Of a stretch of DNA of 64,000 bases, positions 18,700 through 28,106 are shown piece by piece. The stretch lies in NCBI GenBank assembly GCA_027623235.1, contig JAQBVJ010000006.1, positions 42,621 through 106,620 of the forward strand, written 5' to 3'. Each line of letters starts with the position of its first letter. The stretch's first letter is position 1. Position numbers and translations under genes: made by a program. Origin of the DNA: Planctomycetota bacterium (GTDB taxonomy: Bacteria; Planctomycetota; Planctomycetia; Planctomycetales; Planctomycetaceae). Below the pieces are notes generated by a model. It was not told where the DNA came from and searched no databases. It saw nothing but the letters and a program-made list of their open reading frames with translations.

Positions 18700-18770
18700 A
18701 CGGCAGTCACCGGGAGGGCGAGTCTCCTCCCGCCGCGAAATCGCAACGGACCGGTGCGATTGAAACACCT

Positions 18771-19862
18771 CTATCTCACGTAGCCGATCGACTTCAGGAT
18801 TGCTGCGATCTCCGGGTTGGCTGAGCCGACCCCGGCGACGGTCTTTGCCGTTGCTGTCGTCGCCTGGCCTGTCTCAACGAGCCAGATGTTTCGGAAGCGG
18901 ACGGGATTGCTGTGGTTCTGCAGCTTCGTCGGCAGCGGGTTGGTTCCCTCGCCAACGCGTTTGCCGGCACCGGTACCGGACGGCATTTCGACGTCATCCT
19001 GAACCGGGACTCCATTCAGCCAGACGGTGAAGCGGGCGTTTTCGGTCTTCTTGCCGTCCTCTCCGAAACGCGGGCCGCGGAACCAGATGTCGTACGTCTG
19101 CCAGGCGAGCGGCGGCAGGCACATGTTGAGGTCCGGTTTCCGCTCGCGATAAAGTGAGCCGCACTCGTTGAACTCGCCATCGAGACCGAACGAGTCGAGG
19201 ATCTGGACTTCGTAGCGGCCCTGAACGTAGATGCCGCTGTTGGCTCGACCCTGCCCTCGGGCGAGCGGCATGTACGGCAGACGAAACTCGAGATGCAGCC
19301 GCATGTCGCCGTAGCCGATCGCCGTTTCAGTGCCTTCGACGAGCAACTGATCTTCGGTCATCTTTCCGTTTTTGAATTTGTCGGTGTTCGTTCCGTCAAA
19401 AAGGACGACCGCTCCGCACGGAGCACAGGCTCCCATCGTGCCACTTTCCCGCTCGACATGGCTGGCTGCCCCCAGCGTTCGATACTCACCGACTGTTTTG
19501 ATCGTCGCCTGTCCGTTCTGAATTTCGATCTGCTTTTTGTCGCCGGTCAGAACGACCTTGTCGCCGTCTCGTTTGCCCGCGTACTTCGCGCGTCCGCCGT
19601 CAATTTTCCAGCCGTAGCCCGGCAGCCCGCCTTCGTATTCGACCGCCGTGAAGTCGCCTTTGCCCATCGCGACGACCTGAAGCCCGACCGGTTGACAGCG
19701 GCAGCGTTCGTCGACGATTGATCCCAGGTACTCACCCTGCACCTGAAAATCCTCGTCCACGTCCGCAAGGCTGGTGACGGCCTTGCCGTCTTCCGCGGCG
19801 TGCAATGAGAAAGGCAGCTGGGCGAGGGCAAAAAGACAGGCGGGGAAGAGCAGGCGGGACAT
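18771..19862 (-). CDS. 3-keto-disaccharide hydrolase (DUF1080) family protein, secreted
   Basis: 363 residues with a signal peptide (LLFPACLFALAQLPFSLHA). The C-terminal half is a DUF1080 concanavalin-like domain: VVLFDGTNTDKFKNG, then RGQGRANSGIYVQGRYEVQI, then AWQTYDIWFRGPRF and ARFTVWLNGVPVQDDVE. This is the fold named 3-keto-disaccharide hydrolase. The preceding 150 residues (VVAMGKGDFTAVEYEGGLPG) are an accessory domain often paired with DUF1080 in planctomycetes. It should act on sugars in the periplasm. The start at 19862 fits the signal peptide. It is convergent with the mosaic protein gene. Confidence 0.93.
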   Translation of the reverse strand: MSRLLFPACLFALAQLPFSLHAAEDGKAVTSLADVDEDFQVQGEYLGSIVDERCRCQPVGLQVVAMGKGDFTAVEYEGGLPGYGWKIDGGRAKYAGKRDGDKVVLTGDKKQIEIQNGQATIKTVGEYRTLGAASHVERESGTMGACAPCGAVVLFDGTNTDKFKNGKMTEDQLLVEGTETAIGYGDMRLHLEFRLPYMPLARGQGRANSGIYVQGRYEVQILDSFGLDGEFNECGSLYRERKPDLNMCLPPLAWQTYDIWFRGPRFGEDGKKTENARFTVWLNGVPVQDDVEMPSGTGAGKRVGEGTNPLPTKLQNHSNPVRFRNIWLVETGQATTATAKTVAGVGSANPEIAAILKSIGYVR

Positions 19863-20069
19863 GAAAATCTCCAGATGATTTCATCGGCAAAGTGAGCTCA
19901 TTTTGCGAGCGGTCCAGTTTCCCGACGTCCGGCCAGGACCGCAACCGTCTCGTCAACCAGCGGTGTCGCTTTCCCCGTTCCTGACCTGCCAAAGTGGGAA
20001 ATCCACTCCGATCCTCATAGAGTGTCGCCCGCTCCGCGTTTGATCCTCCATTCCTGACTGCGAATTCCC

Positions 20070-20423
20070 ATGGCCCGCTGCGACGAAGGATACCTCTGCG
20101 AAGTCTGCAGCCAGCCGGTCGACCCGATGTCGGAAAGCGATCTTTACCTGCGCTTCATCATCGGCCTGGTGCCGGCTGAGAAGCTGACCGCCGAGCCGGA
20201 ACGCCACATTCGCTGCAACCCGGTCCAGGCTCAGTTCATCGTCGATGACGATTTCGAACCGGTCGTCGTTGAGGGACCGTTCAGCAAAACCGAACTCGAC
20301 GCTGACTACGTCAGGAAGCAGGAAGAGCTGGTCACACGAGGCTGGCAGCGACTGCTCGAAGTGGCCGGGGCCGGCCTGCCCGTTGACGAGTATCCTCTGC
20401 CGGAGTTTCGACAAAAATCCTGA
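20070..20423 (+). CDS. Small Cys-containing protein of unknown function
   Basis: 117 residues. CDEGYLCEVCSQPVD near the N-terminus contains CxxC and is followed by HIRCNPVQAQFI about 40 residues on; the Cys and His arrangement suggests a zinc-ribbon, but fewer ligands are visible than expected for a full site. The rest is acidic (VVVEGPFSKTELDADYVRKQ). I know no family for it, though planctomycete genomes often carry such small proteins. Its stop lies 50 bp before ribokinase on the same strand, so they may be co-transcribed. Confidence 0.65.
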   Translation: MARCDEGYLCEVCSQPVDPMSESDLYLRFIIGLVPAEKLTAEPERHIRCNPVQAQFIVDDDFEPVVVEGPFSKTELDADYVRKQEELVTRGWQRLLEVAGAGLPVDEYPLPEFRQKS

Positions 20424-20473
20424 CGGGTTTCCGAAGCGAACTGTCTGGTCAACCATCACTGGTGAAGTCCGAA

Positions 20474-21439
20474 ATGCCGTCACCGCGAATCATCGTCCTT
20501 GGCTCAGTCAACGCCGACCTCGTCGTGCAGTCTCCGAAACTGCCATCCGCTGGCGAGACCGTTCTTGGCGGCGAGTTCTACCAGGCCGGCGGTGGCAAAG
20601 GAGCCAACCAGGCCGTCGCGGCGGCGCGACTCTGCTCCAGCCCGGTCGGCTTCATCGCGGCCGTCGGCAACGACGCGTTCGGCCGTGAGGCGATCAAGTC
20701 CTTTCGCCGTGAGAATCTCGTGACCAGTCAGGTACGAATGATCGACGGTCAGCCAACCGGAGTGGCTCTCATCATGGTCGACGCGGGCGGGCAGAATCAG
20801 ATCAGCGTCGCGTCCGGAGCCAACGCACTGCTGACTCCGGACGACATCGATGCGATCGACGAGGCTTTCTTCGCAGAGGCCAGCGTTTTTGTCGCGTGCC
20901 TCGAATCGCCGTTCGAAACTGTTCTCGCCGGGCTGCGTCGAGCCAAAGCCGCCGGCCTCACAACAATCCTCAACCCGGCTCCCGCGTGTGATGCCGTCGC
21001 AACCCAGGAGGTCCTGAGCCTGGTCGACGTTCTCACTCCAAACGAAACAGAAGCCACTTTGATCAGCGGCTGGGACACGATGGACGACCTGGAAGACGTC
21101 TGCATCTGGTGCGAGCAGTTGGAGCAGCGAGGCAGCCGCCGTTTGATCATCACACGCGGCGAGCGGGGCTGCATTCTGAAAGACGAGTTCGCCGATCCGT
21201 GCCTCTCGGCCGCGTACCAGGTCGAGGCCGTCGACGCGACCGCCGCTGGAGACTGCTTTAACGGAGCCCTCGCCGTCGCGCTGGCGGAGGGGAAATCGCT
21301 CCTCGACGCGACCCGCTTTGCTCAAGCCGCCGCCGCACTGTCAGTCACGAAACGAGGAGCCATCCCCTCGCTGCCGAGCCGCGCGGAAGTCGACGAGTTC
21401 CTGGCAAGCGACCCGGAACGCGGCTCACTCTTCACGTAG
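20474..21439 (+). CDS. rbsK: Ribokinase (PfkB family)
   Basis: Phosphorylates D-ribose to ribose 5-phosphate using ATP; cytoplasmic. 321 residues. The N-terminal PfkB signature is GSVNADLVVQ, the second is AGGGKGANQAVAAARL, and the C-terminal signature is VDATAAGDCFNGALAVAL, where the usual DTTGAGD is DATAAGD with the catalytic Asp kept. LTPNETEA supplies the conserved NE motif. ATG 20474 was chosen; GTG 20462 is also in frame. Substrate specificity within PfkB is inferred from the ribokinase-like N-terminus. It may share a transcript with the small gene upstream and is followed by a MITE-like element. Confidence 0.85.
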   Translation: MPSPRIIVLGSVNADLVVQSPKLPSAGETVLGGEFYQAGGGKGANQAVAAARLCSSPVGFIAAVGNDAFGREAIKSFRRENLVTSQVRMIDGQPTGVALIMVDAGGQNQISVASGANALLTPDDIDAIDEAFFAEASVFVACLESPFETVLAGLRRAKAAGLTTILNPAPACDAVATQEVLSLVDVLTPNETEATLISGWDTMDDLEDVCIWCEQLEQRGSRRLIITRGERGCILKDEFADPCLSAAYQVEAVDATAAGDCFNGALAVALAEGKSLLDATRFAQAAAALSVTKRGAIPSLPSRAEVDEFLASDPERGSLFT

Positions 21440-21470
21440 AATTTGTCCCGAAACAACTTCCCGTTTCCCC

Positions 21471-21677
21471 GGGAGGGCGAGGCCACCGTTGTCGACATTA
21501 ATGTAGGCGGATTTCTCCGAAATCCGCATGTCTAACGGCGAGGAATCATGAGCTCGCGCGATCAACGGTTGATTTGAATTGCGCCTTCCCAGAGGTTGGG
21601 GCCCGTCATCTCTGCGGATTTCGGAGAAATCCGCCTACGTCCATGTTGACAGCGATCGGGCTAGACTCCGGCCCTCC
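21471..21677. mobile_element. MITE-like element, copy 2
   Basis: Same family as 13336-13538. The core is 21506-21638, again 133 bp and the same orientation, with the same GGATTTCTCCGAAATCC termini. The outer arms are imperfect: GGGAGGGCGAGGCCA at 21471-21485 against GGAGGGCCGGAGTC (complement of 21664-21677), with another partly matching inner pair next to the core. It lies after the ribokinase stop and ends 20 bp before the stop of the minus-strand esterase-like gene. Its flank also carries a fragment of the outer arm of the 4259 repeat. Confidence 0.75.
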
Positions 21678-21696
21678 GAAAAGCGAAGTCGACGAT

Positions 21697-23616
21697 TTAC
21701 TCGGTCAAGCCGGCCATCGTTTTGAGGCGGGGAATATCGAAGTGTTCCAGGAGCCCGAAACAAAACAGTTCCGGTTGCTGATTCACACCGAGGTCGTTTT
21801 TGAGGACCTCTTTCAAGGACGTCATGCCGTCGGTCAGGTGCTGGCCGTCGGTGCTCGATCGGTCGACCGCTGCGGCGCAAAGTGCTGCCAGGCTGGTCCG
21901 AGGTCCGTATGAATAAACGTGAACGAGCTTTTCTTTTGAGCCCGCCTTCACCCACTTTGACACCGAGTGGATCTGATTCACCTGAATTCCGAGTGGTCGA
22001 CGTCCGACTGTTGATACGGTCAACGCGAAAAGAAAATCGTGAGCAGGGATTCTGGACTCACCCAGATAGAAGAGGTCGACCGCGATGACTCGATGCTTGC
22101 TGTCGAGAAGCGATTTCACTTCGGCGGTCAGCGATTTCCGGCCGCCGTCGCCGATCACGATGGCCGTGGCCTCGAACTCTGCTGGAACGAGTTCCGTCGC
22201 CGGCAGAGTCCATTCTGTGCCGAGGTGCAGTTTCCAGAGAGTCGCTGTGATTCCATCGGCAGTCACTGGCTCGCCAGCTTTCTCGGCCTTGACCTCAGAA
22301 GGCTTCTCAAGCCGTAGAACATTTGTAAGTCGCTCCCGGTATTTCTGATTCCGCACGGCTTTGCCCGCGACGGGCCCGAACGGATCGCGGGGCAGCGACT
22401 CGCTCAGCTTCAGTGCCAGCGTATGAAAATCCTCGTTCCCCTCGGGCAACGGGACGTTTAATTCCGCGGCTGTCTTGAGTTCCTCCTCACACGCAATTTC
22501 GTTCGCATCGAACTTTGAATCGTTCGGGTAAAAGAACTCGCCGAACATTCGGTACAACGCCTGTCGGTTGTCTTTGCCGAAATTGTGCGTGCCCGGGTCC
22601 TCGTTGACGTGCCAGCGAAGGCTGTCTTCCTTGCCGTACAGTTTGTAAATCGGCTTCGCGGCATCGAGCAGTGGCGGCAGAGCGTGCGGTGAGGCGAAGC
22701 AGCAGTTGTCTTTCAGGTTGAACGTGAGCAGCGTCGGCCTCGGAGCCCGCATCGCGGTGAGGTGCGCGTAATCCGCGATCGATCCCAGGTCGACCGGTGT
22801 CTGTTCGGAATCGCCCAGGTCCGAGTGATTGTGGATCCTCGTGATGAAGCTGGAGTAACCGGCCACTGGATCCGACAGTGTCACCCGCTCGTCCAGCGAG
22901 CTGATGATGATCGTCTGCCAGCCGCCGCCAGAGAGGCCGGCTACAGCGACACGGTTCGGGTCGGCATGCTCGTGCTGCAGCAGGATATCCAGGCCGCGAC
23001 TCATCGAGAGATAAAACGGAGCCAGCCCGCTCGTTCCGCACAGGTCCAGCTGATTCATTTTGTAGTGCGCGAAACCCGAACTATGGAGCTGCCCCATGCC
23101 GACCCATTCCAGGTTGAGCGCGATCATGCCGCGTTTCGCCTGGTTGATGCACCTTGTCTGTTTATAGTCGGCCGCCTTGCCGTCCTTGCGGTCATGACCG
23201 TTCACATTCAGGACGACCGGGACAGGGCCATCGAGTTTCTTCGGCTCGTAAAGCAAAGCCGGAATCCACAGACCAGGCACGGCTTCGTAAATCAGCTTTT
23301 TGATCCGGTACTCGGGTCCCCCCTCGATCGTCTCGACGACCTGGAATTTCGTCTCCATGTCTCTCCACTTCGCGGCCTCACCGCGGAACACAACTTCCCG
23401 CAGCGTGTCTTCCCGATACTTTCTCGCGAGCGTTTCCCACTCTTTGACCGAGCTGACCTTTGGCATCCGCAGGACCCGCGCCTCGCAGTAATCCTCGACC
23501 TGTTTTTGAGGGAGCTGTGGATCGATGACCGGCTTCTTGAGCCAGGTTTCGATGTCTGCCGCAGTTCCGACTCGAACGAGGGATGCGACAAGCGTGACGA
23601 CGAGAAGTTTCTGCAT
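21697..23616 (-). CDS. Acetyl-xylan-esterase-like alpha/beta hydrolase, secreted
   Basis: 639 residues with a signal peptide (LLVVTLVASLVRVGTA). The core follows the acetyl xylan esterase or dienelactone hydrolase pattern: PVPVVLNVNGHDRKDG near 135, the nucleophile elbow in VAVAGLSGGGWQT, and a late histidine candidate in GTHNFGKDNRQALY. The segment YRIKKLIYEAVPGLWIPALL precedes it. The C-terminal 230 residues hold a second, more divergent hydrolase-like region (ATAIVIGDGGRKSL) with no clear nucleophile. It would cleave ester groups from polysaccharide outside the cell. The start at 23616 is placed by the signal peptide. Confidence 0.85.
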   Translation of the reverse strand: MQKLLVVTLVASLVRVGTAADIETWLKKPVIDPQLPQKQVEDYCEARVLRMPKVSSVKEWETLARKYREDTLREVVFRGEAAKWRDMETKFQVVETIEGGPEYRIKKLIYEAVPGLWIPALLYEPKKLDGPVPVVLNVNGHDRKDGKAADYKQTRCINQAKRGMIALNLEWVGMGQLHSSGFAHYKMNQLDLCGTSGLAPFYLSMSRGLDILLQHEHADPNRVAVAGLSGGGWQTIIISSLDERVTLSDPVAGYSSFITRIHNHSDLGDSEQTPVDLGSIADYAHLTAMRAPRPTLLTFNLKDNCCFASPHALPPLLDAAKPIYKLYGKEDSLRWHVNEDPGTHNFGKDNRQALYRMFGEFFYPNDSKFDANEIACEEELKTAAELNVPLPEGNEDFHTLALKLSESLPRDPFGPVAGKAVRNQKYRERLTNVLRLEKPSEVKAEKAGEPVTADGITATLWKLHLGTEWTLPATELVPAEFEATAIVIGDGGRKSLTAEVKSLLDSKHRVIAVDLFYLGESRIPAHDFLFALTVSTVGRRPLGIQVNQIHSVSKWVKAGSKEKLVHVYSYGPRTSLAALCAAAVDRSSTDGQHLTDGMTSLKEVLKNDLGVNQQPELFCFGLLEHFDIPRLKTMAGLTE

Positions 23617-23751
23617 GAGGTTCTCCGGTGTTCTTTGTGCGGCTATTTGACACAGAAGGAACGAAGGAAACGAAGCGACACTCGGATGAAACGAGGTCCT
23701 GTGCAGTCTTCGCGGGCTTCGTTACTTCTGTTGGAAATTGATCTGAGTGTG

Positions 23752-25344
23752 TCAGTCTTCAAGTCGGGATTTCAGTGTTTCTGTCGCGTCTTCGTAAACG
23801 TCGAGGACTCGTGAGCGGCCCTGATCGTCGTCGAAGCGTCCGTGCTTGCGGACGGTTTCCTGAGCCGCCTTCATCGTTTCCAGAAGTGCCCGCGCGACCA
23901 TGGGATTGAAGTGGCTCTGACCCGCGACTTCGACATAGATCGGACTCGTGTGTCCGTAGAGTTTTCGGCCGAATTCGTTTTTCGGCGTCGAGTCGCCTTT
24001 CAAGTCCGGTGGCGGAATCCGGATGGCGAGCCAGCCTGGGCTGCTCATCTGGATCGGCTTGTTAAGCTCGGCGATGAAGTGAGCGCCGTCTGATCTGGTC
24101 GGCACGGTCGCGATGACTTCGCCATTGCGGACGACTTCCAGTTGTTGGAAATCGGTCCGTCCGCGGATCTGTCCGTGAATCATGACCTCGCCGGGCTTCG
24201 TCAGCTTGACCGTATCACCGATCTGCGAGTTGTCGACTCGGAATTCGAACAGCGGTCCGTTCGTGATGAAGCTGCGTCCGGCAGCGAGCGATTTCAGCCA
24301 GGCGTCCACGGTGACTTTTCCGTCGAGCGGCACGTAGACTCGCGAGAAGTCGTACATGAACCAGTCCGTGCCGGTGGAAAACGGCACTTTCAAACCGACG
24401 TTGAGCAGCTGGTAGAATCGCTCGTCAAAACCGGCTCGCTGCCCGCCATCGTAGATGTTCATGGCGTCGAGCCGGCCCAGCAGCCAGTTCGCTTCCGACT
24501 CAATCCCAAACACGTTGTGGCACCAGATGGCGGTGGCCCCGTCCCGCTTCGCCTGCTGAATGCCGCGTGAAAGCGGAATGCCGTCACTGCCGGTTTTCAT
24601 GATGCCCGGGCCAATGCTGACGGGCTGAACCAGCTCCTTAATATTGAGCAGCATCACGTGCCCGTAACCGTCCCCGAAATCTCCGAAGTTGTGGCGGTGT
24701 TCCTCGCCATTTCCGAACACGACGCCGGAGGTCGCGCTCAGTGCGCTGAGGTCACCGGCGTTATAGCGATTAGAAATGTAAGTCTGGTCGGCATCTGCCC
24801 GTTCGAGGTAAGAGAGAAACAGCACGTCGAGATCGTCGGCTTTCGGCACATCGGCGAGGTATCGGTCACACTCCTCTCGGCTCAGTTTCATGACGTGCAG
24901 ATGCGTGTTGCCGGAAACGAGCCGCTGCTTGCGGCGATCCCAGAATGTCTTCAACCGAATCTCAGCTCGTGCGGACTTGCCGGTCCCATCGATCGTCAGT
25001 GAGGCCAATTCCGTTTCGAGTCCGGAGAACGCTGTGACTGTGATCGTTCCGCGTGGCACCGTCACCGTCGCCGGCTTTGGGAGTGCGTACCAGTCCTGGA
25101 TTGGCAGTTCTTCGCCGAGGCCGACGCCGCGGCTGACGAGCTCAGCAACTTTCAGCGTTTTTCCGTCAGCTCCCTGAAAGCGGACGACGCCTGGAATCAG
25201 CTCGCCGGACTCGCCCAGCAGTCGGACCTCCAACTGGCACTTGCTGCCTGCGTCCCCCTGAAGATTCGCGACGGCCGCTGCCACGGCGATCGCGACAGCC
25301 AGCAGACTGACGAGTGTGCTTCGCATCTTCCGCTCCCCGAACAT
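23752..25344 (-). CDS. CehA/McbA-like metallohydrolase (PHP fold), secreted
   Basis: 530 residues with a leader (STLVSLLAVAIAVAAAVANL). The centre carries GNTHLHVMKLSREECDRYL, where HLH begins the PHP-type metal site, and DDLDVLFLSYLERADADQTY continues it. The rest is beta-rich. CehA/McbA-family proteins include carbaryl hydrolase, but in planctomycetes they are mostly unassigned, so substrate is open. It sits behind the esterase-like gene on the same strand with 135 bp between and may form a loose group with the hydrolases on either side. Confidence 0.82.
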   Translation of the reverse strand: MFGERKMRSTLVSLLAVAIAVAAAVANLQGDAGSKCQLEVRLLGESGELIPGVVRFQGADGKTLKVAELVSRGVGLGEELPIQDWYALPKPATVTVPRGTITVTAFSGLETELASLTIDGTGKSARAEIRLKTFWDRRKQRLVSGNTHLHVMKLSREECDRYLADVPKADDLDVLFLSYLERADADQTYISNRYNAGDLSALSATSGVVFGNGEEHRHNFGDFGDGYGHVMLLNIKELVQPVSIGPGIMKTGSDGIPLSRGIQQAKRDGATAIWCHNVFGIESEANWLLGRLDAMNIYDGGQRAGFDERFYQLLNVGLKVPFSTGTDWFMYDFSRVYVPLDGKVTVDAWLKSLAAGRSFITNGPLFEFRVDNSQIGDTVKLTKPGEVMIHGQIRGRTDFQQLEVVRNGEVIATVPTRSDGAHFIAELNKPIQMSSPGWLAIRIPPPDLKGDSTPKNEFGRKLYGHTSPIYVEVAGQSHFNPMVARALLETMKAAQETVRKHGRFDDDQGRSRVLDVYEDATETLKSRLED

Positions 25345-25406
25345 GGAGTGAAACCTGATTCGCGAAGCTTATGTCTGCGAGCAAAGATCGTCACGCCACC
25401 GGCCAG

Positions 25407-25524
25407 CCCCGTAGGACGGACGCCCACGTCCGTCCGTCCACAGTAGCCAGGAAGCGTTACGCAGCGTCTGAGGGTAAAGCGGTTGTCGGGAGGACTGACG
25501 GATGTGGGCATCCGTCCTACGGGG
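25407..25524. repeat. Inverted-repeat element with CCCCGTAGGACGGA ends
   Basis: 118 bp with about 31-bp imperfect inverted repeats at the two ends (25407-25437 and 25494-25524; CCCCGTAGGACGGA at each end when read inward) around a spacer of about 55 bases. It lies between two minus-strand genes and encodes nothing supportable. It is a MITE-like unit of a different family from 13336 and 21471; CCCCGTAGG also ends the short units at 36365-36424. Confidence 0.75.
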
Positions 25525-25544
25525 ATTCGGGTCCGGATGCTCAC

Positions 25545-26876
25545 TTATTCCGAACGGTCGAGCCGCTCGATGATGGCGCGAAGCAGCTTCTGCTCGCCTT
25601 CACCTTCCAGTGTCCCGGTGATGGCGTGGTGGCGGAACGGAAGCACGATCGTGTCCTTCACACCAGCCAGGCGCCCTCGCTCGACCGCCACGACTCCGTC
25701 ACCCTCGCCGCGCGTGAACTCGCTCGGGTCGTTGACGATCGGGTCAAATCGCGGGCCGATGATCTGGAGCGTTTTGCTTTTTTTCTGAGCCCACTCCAGC
25801 AATTGAGTCAGCTCGGCGACGGATTCCGGTGAGAGCGCGGCATCGTTGCCAAGGATGATCGAATACGCGACGCGAGGATTCCTCGGCCTGGCATTTAACT
25901 CCGTCAGAAACTCAGAGCCAGGTCGAAGGTCGCCTCGCGCTTCGTTGAGTCCGTCCGCCAACGAAGCTGTGAGCTTACTGACATCGGTGTCGCGTTTCTT
26001 TGCGAGATGCTCCAGCAGATCGAATCCTCCCGGTAGAAAGGCCAGCTGCGATCCCAGATTCGGGGGCGCCACCATGATCAACTGCTCCACATTGCCGGGA
26101 TCCCGCTCAGCGTCCTCAATGGCTGTTCGAGCGACCAGGCCGCCCATCGAATGCGCGACGATTGCGACTCGGGCGTCCGGATGAGCTTTCCGCAGCCGGG
26201 TCAGTTCTGAAGCCAGCAGCTGGGCGGAATCGCGGACCGGACCGTCGTTCGGGTAACGAAAACCCCAGACCACTCGATGAGGGTCCTCGGTTGCCTGCAG
26301 AGCCGACTTCAAACCGGCGAGCTTTTCCGGTCGCGAGTTGTAACCGTGAACAAGCACGACAATCCGCTTTCGGTGAGGCTGCTTTAGTTCTTCGCCGTCG
26401 AATTTGAGGCCCCACTGATCCGAATCGGTCGAATTCAGTCCGCCTCGCAGTCCGGCTTTGGCATCTCGGAATGCTTCCTTTTCGACCACAATCTTCAAAG
26501 CCAGCTGCGATTCCTCGCCGTTCGGGCCCGCTTCGATCCGGGTGATCCTCAACGTGGCTTTGCCTCGAACCGCCGCGTTGATGCCGAACAGCGTGAACCA
26601 CGCCTTGCTCGATTCCAGATCGAAGCTTCCCTTCGGGATCAGGCCGGAGACTGCCTCGCCGTTGAGGTCCGCTGCCTCAGAAAGTCCGGCGGCCACGTCC
26701 TTCCAGTCGACCCGCCCGTTCCTCGCTGGAACGAGGATCGTCACCGTATCGGCATTCTCATCGTGCGAAACGGTGAAAGCCTCACCCTGCGAAGGTGATT
26801 CCTCAGCAGCCGCGCTGCGAGCAAGGCAGAGCACGACCGCGACAACTCGCAGAACCTGACAACCAGATGGACTCAC
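25545..26876 (-). CDS. Lipase/esterase-like alpha/beta hydrolase, secreted
   Basis: 443 residues with a signal peptide (VLRVVAVVLCLARSAAA). An oxyanion segment, KRIVVLVHGYNSRPEKLAG, and the nucleophile elbow VAIVAHSMGGLVARTAIED are typical of the PGAP1/triacylglycerol-lipase group. Near the C-terminus, FDPIVNDPSEFTRGEGDGVVAVE could supply an Asp and VLPFRHHAITG the His. About 160 residues before the catalytic domain are a beta-rich domain of unknown role. It should act in the periplasm or be secreted on an ester substrate. It is the first gene of the minus-strand hydrolase group and is divergent from manC. Confidence 0.85.
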   Translation of the reverse strand: MSPSGCQVLRVVAVVLCLARSAAAEESPSQGEAFTVSHDENADTVTILVPARNGRVDWKDVAAGLSEAADLNGEAVSGLIPKGSFDLESSKAWFTLFGINAAVRGKATLRITRIEAGPNGEESQLALKIVVEKEAFRDAKAGLRGGLNSTDSDQWGLKFDGEELKQPHRKRIVVLVHGYNSRPEKLAGLKSALQATEDPHRVVWGFRYPNDGPVRDSAQLLASELTRLRKAHPDARVAIVAHSMGGLVARTAIEDAERDPGNVEQLIMVAPPNLGSQLAFLPGGFDLLEHLAKKRDTDVSKLTASLADGLNEARGDLRPGSEFLTELNARPRNPRVAYSIILGNDAALSPESVAELTQLLEWAQKKSKTLQIIGPRFDPIVNDPSEFTRGEGDGVVAVERGRLAGVKDTIVLPFRHHAITGTLEGEGEQKLLRAIIERLDRSE

Positions 26877-27007
26877 AATGATCTCCTGACTATTCCTGCT
26901 TTCCTGGCGAAAATCCCGACGCAGAATTGTACGGTTCCGATCAGGACGCAGGACAGAATTCCTGTTTGATACCGAGTTTCGGCGGATTGAGTTTCAAAGG
27001 ATCGACA

Positions 27008-28081
27008 ATGCTCCACACGGTTGTCATGGCAGGCGGCAGCGGAACGCGTTTCTGGCCGGCCAGCCGGAGGGCTCACCCCAAGCAGTTTCTGACGCTCTTT
27101 GGCGAGCAGTCGCTGATCCAGCAGACGGTTTCCCGTTGCGCGCCGATCGCCCCGCCAGCCGAGCGGGCGTGGGTCGTCACCGGATCCGCTCACGCTGTCG
27201 AGACCGCGCGGCAGTTGCCACAGATTCCTTCGCAACGGGTCCTGGTTGAGCCGTGTGCCCGCAACACCGCTCCCTGCGTCGGTCTCGCCGCGGCGTGCCT
27301 GCTGGCAGAGGATCCGGACGCGGTCATGCTGGTCACGCCGGCCGATCATGTCATCACGCCGAACGAAGAATTCGTCGCGGCCGTTGAGCGGGCTGTTTCG
27401 ACGGTCGAGCAAAGTCCGAGCAAGCTCTGCACATTCGGAGTCGTACCGGACCGACCAGCGACCGGTTACGGCTACATCGAACCGGGCCAGCCGGTCGCCA
27501 GGGCGGACCGCGTTTTCTCCGTCAAGCAATTTCGCGAGAAGCCCGATCTGAAAACCGCGGAGCAGTTCGTCGCGGACGGCCTGTTCTGGAACAGCGGCAT
27601 CTTCGTGTGGCGAGCCGACACAATCCTGAAATGCCTGGAAGAATTTGAACCGCGCATCACCGAGCACCTCACAACGATTCGCGAGACGTGGGGCACGCCG
27701 GAGTTCGGCGCCACTCTCGAAAAAGAATTTCCCCAGATGCCGTCGATCTCGATTGATTACGCAGTCCTGGAACGGTCGAGCGAAGTGTGCGTCCTGGCAG
27801 CTCCATTCCAGTGGGACGACGTGGGCAGCTGGTCGGCGCTGCCTCGACTGAACCCGCAGGAAGAATCGGGCAACACGGTTCTCGGCCGACACTGCGGCAT
27901 CGAGACAAAAAACTGCACGATCTTTTCGTCCGACAATCACCTCGTCACGACGATCGGTCTGGAAGACTGCCTGGTCGTTCACACCCCGGCCGCGACGCTC
28001 GTTGCGAAGCTCGATGACGACGCGCAGATCAAGGCGCTGCTCGCGAAAATCGAATCGGGCGGTCTCGGCGAGTTCCTGTAA
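27008..28081 (+). CDS. manC: Mannose-1-phosphate guanylyltransferase
   Basis: Makes GDP-mannose from mannose 1-phosphate and GTP for surface glycans; cytoplasmic. 357 residues. The N-terminus carries the nucleotidyltransferase signature VVMAGGSGTRFWPASRR, then KQFLTLFG. Other family marks are VEPCARNTAPCVGLAAA, TPADHVITP, FREKPDL and NSGIFVWRAD, and the end has QWDDVGSWSAL. It has the short form without the C-terminal phosphomannose isomerase domain. ATG 27008 is preferred to the upstream start, with AAAGGA at 26996-27001. The next gene starts 25 bp after its stop. Confidence 0.95.
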   Translation: MLHTVVMAGGSGTRFWPASRRAHPKQFLTLFGEQSLIQQTVSRCAPIAPPAERAWVVTGSAHAVETARQLPQIPSQRVLVEPCARNTAPCVGLAAACLLAEDPDAVMLVTPADHVITPNEEFVAAVERAVSTVEQSPSKLCTFGVVPDRPATGYGYIEPGQPVARADRVFSVKQFREKPDLKTAEQFVADGLFWNSGIFVWRADTILKCLEEFEPRITEHLTTIRETWGTPEFGATLEKEFPQMPSISIDYAVLERSSEVCVLAAPFQWDDVGSWSALPRLNPQEESGNTVLGRHCGIETKNCTIFSSDNHLVTTIGLEDCLVVHTPAATLVAKLDDDAQIKALLAKIESGGLGEFL

Positions 28082-28106
28082 GTCGCGGTAATTTCGGTTA
28101 TTGTCG

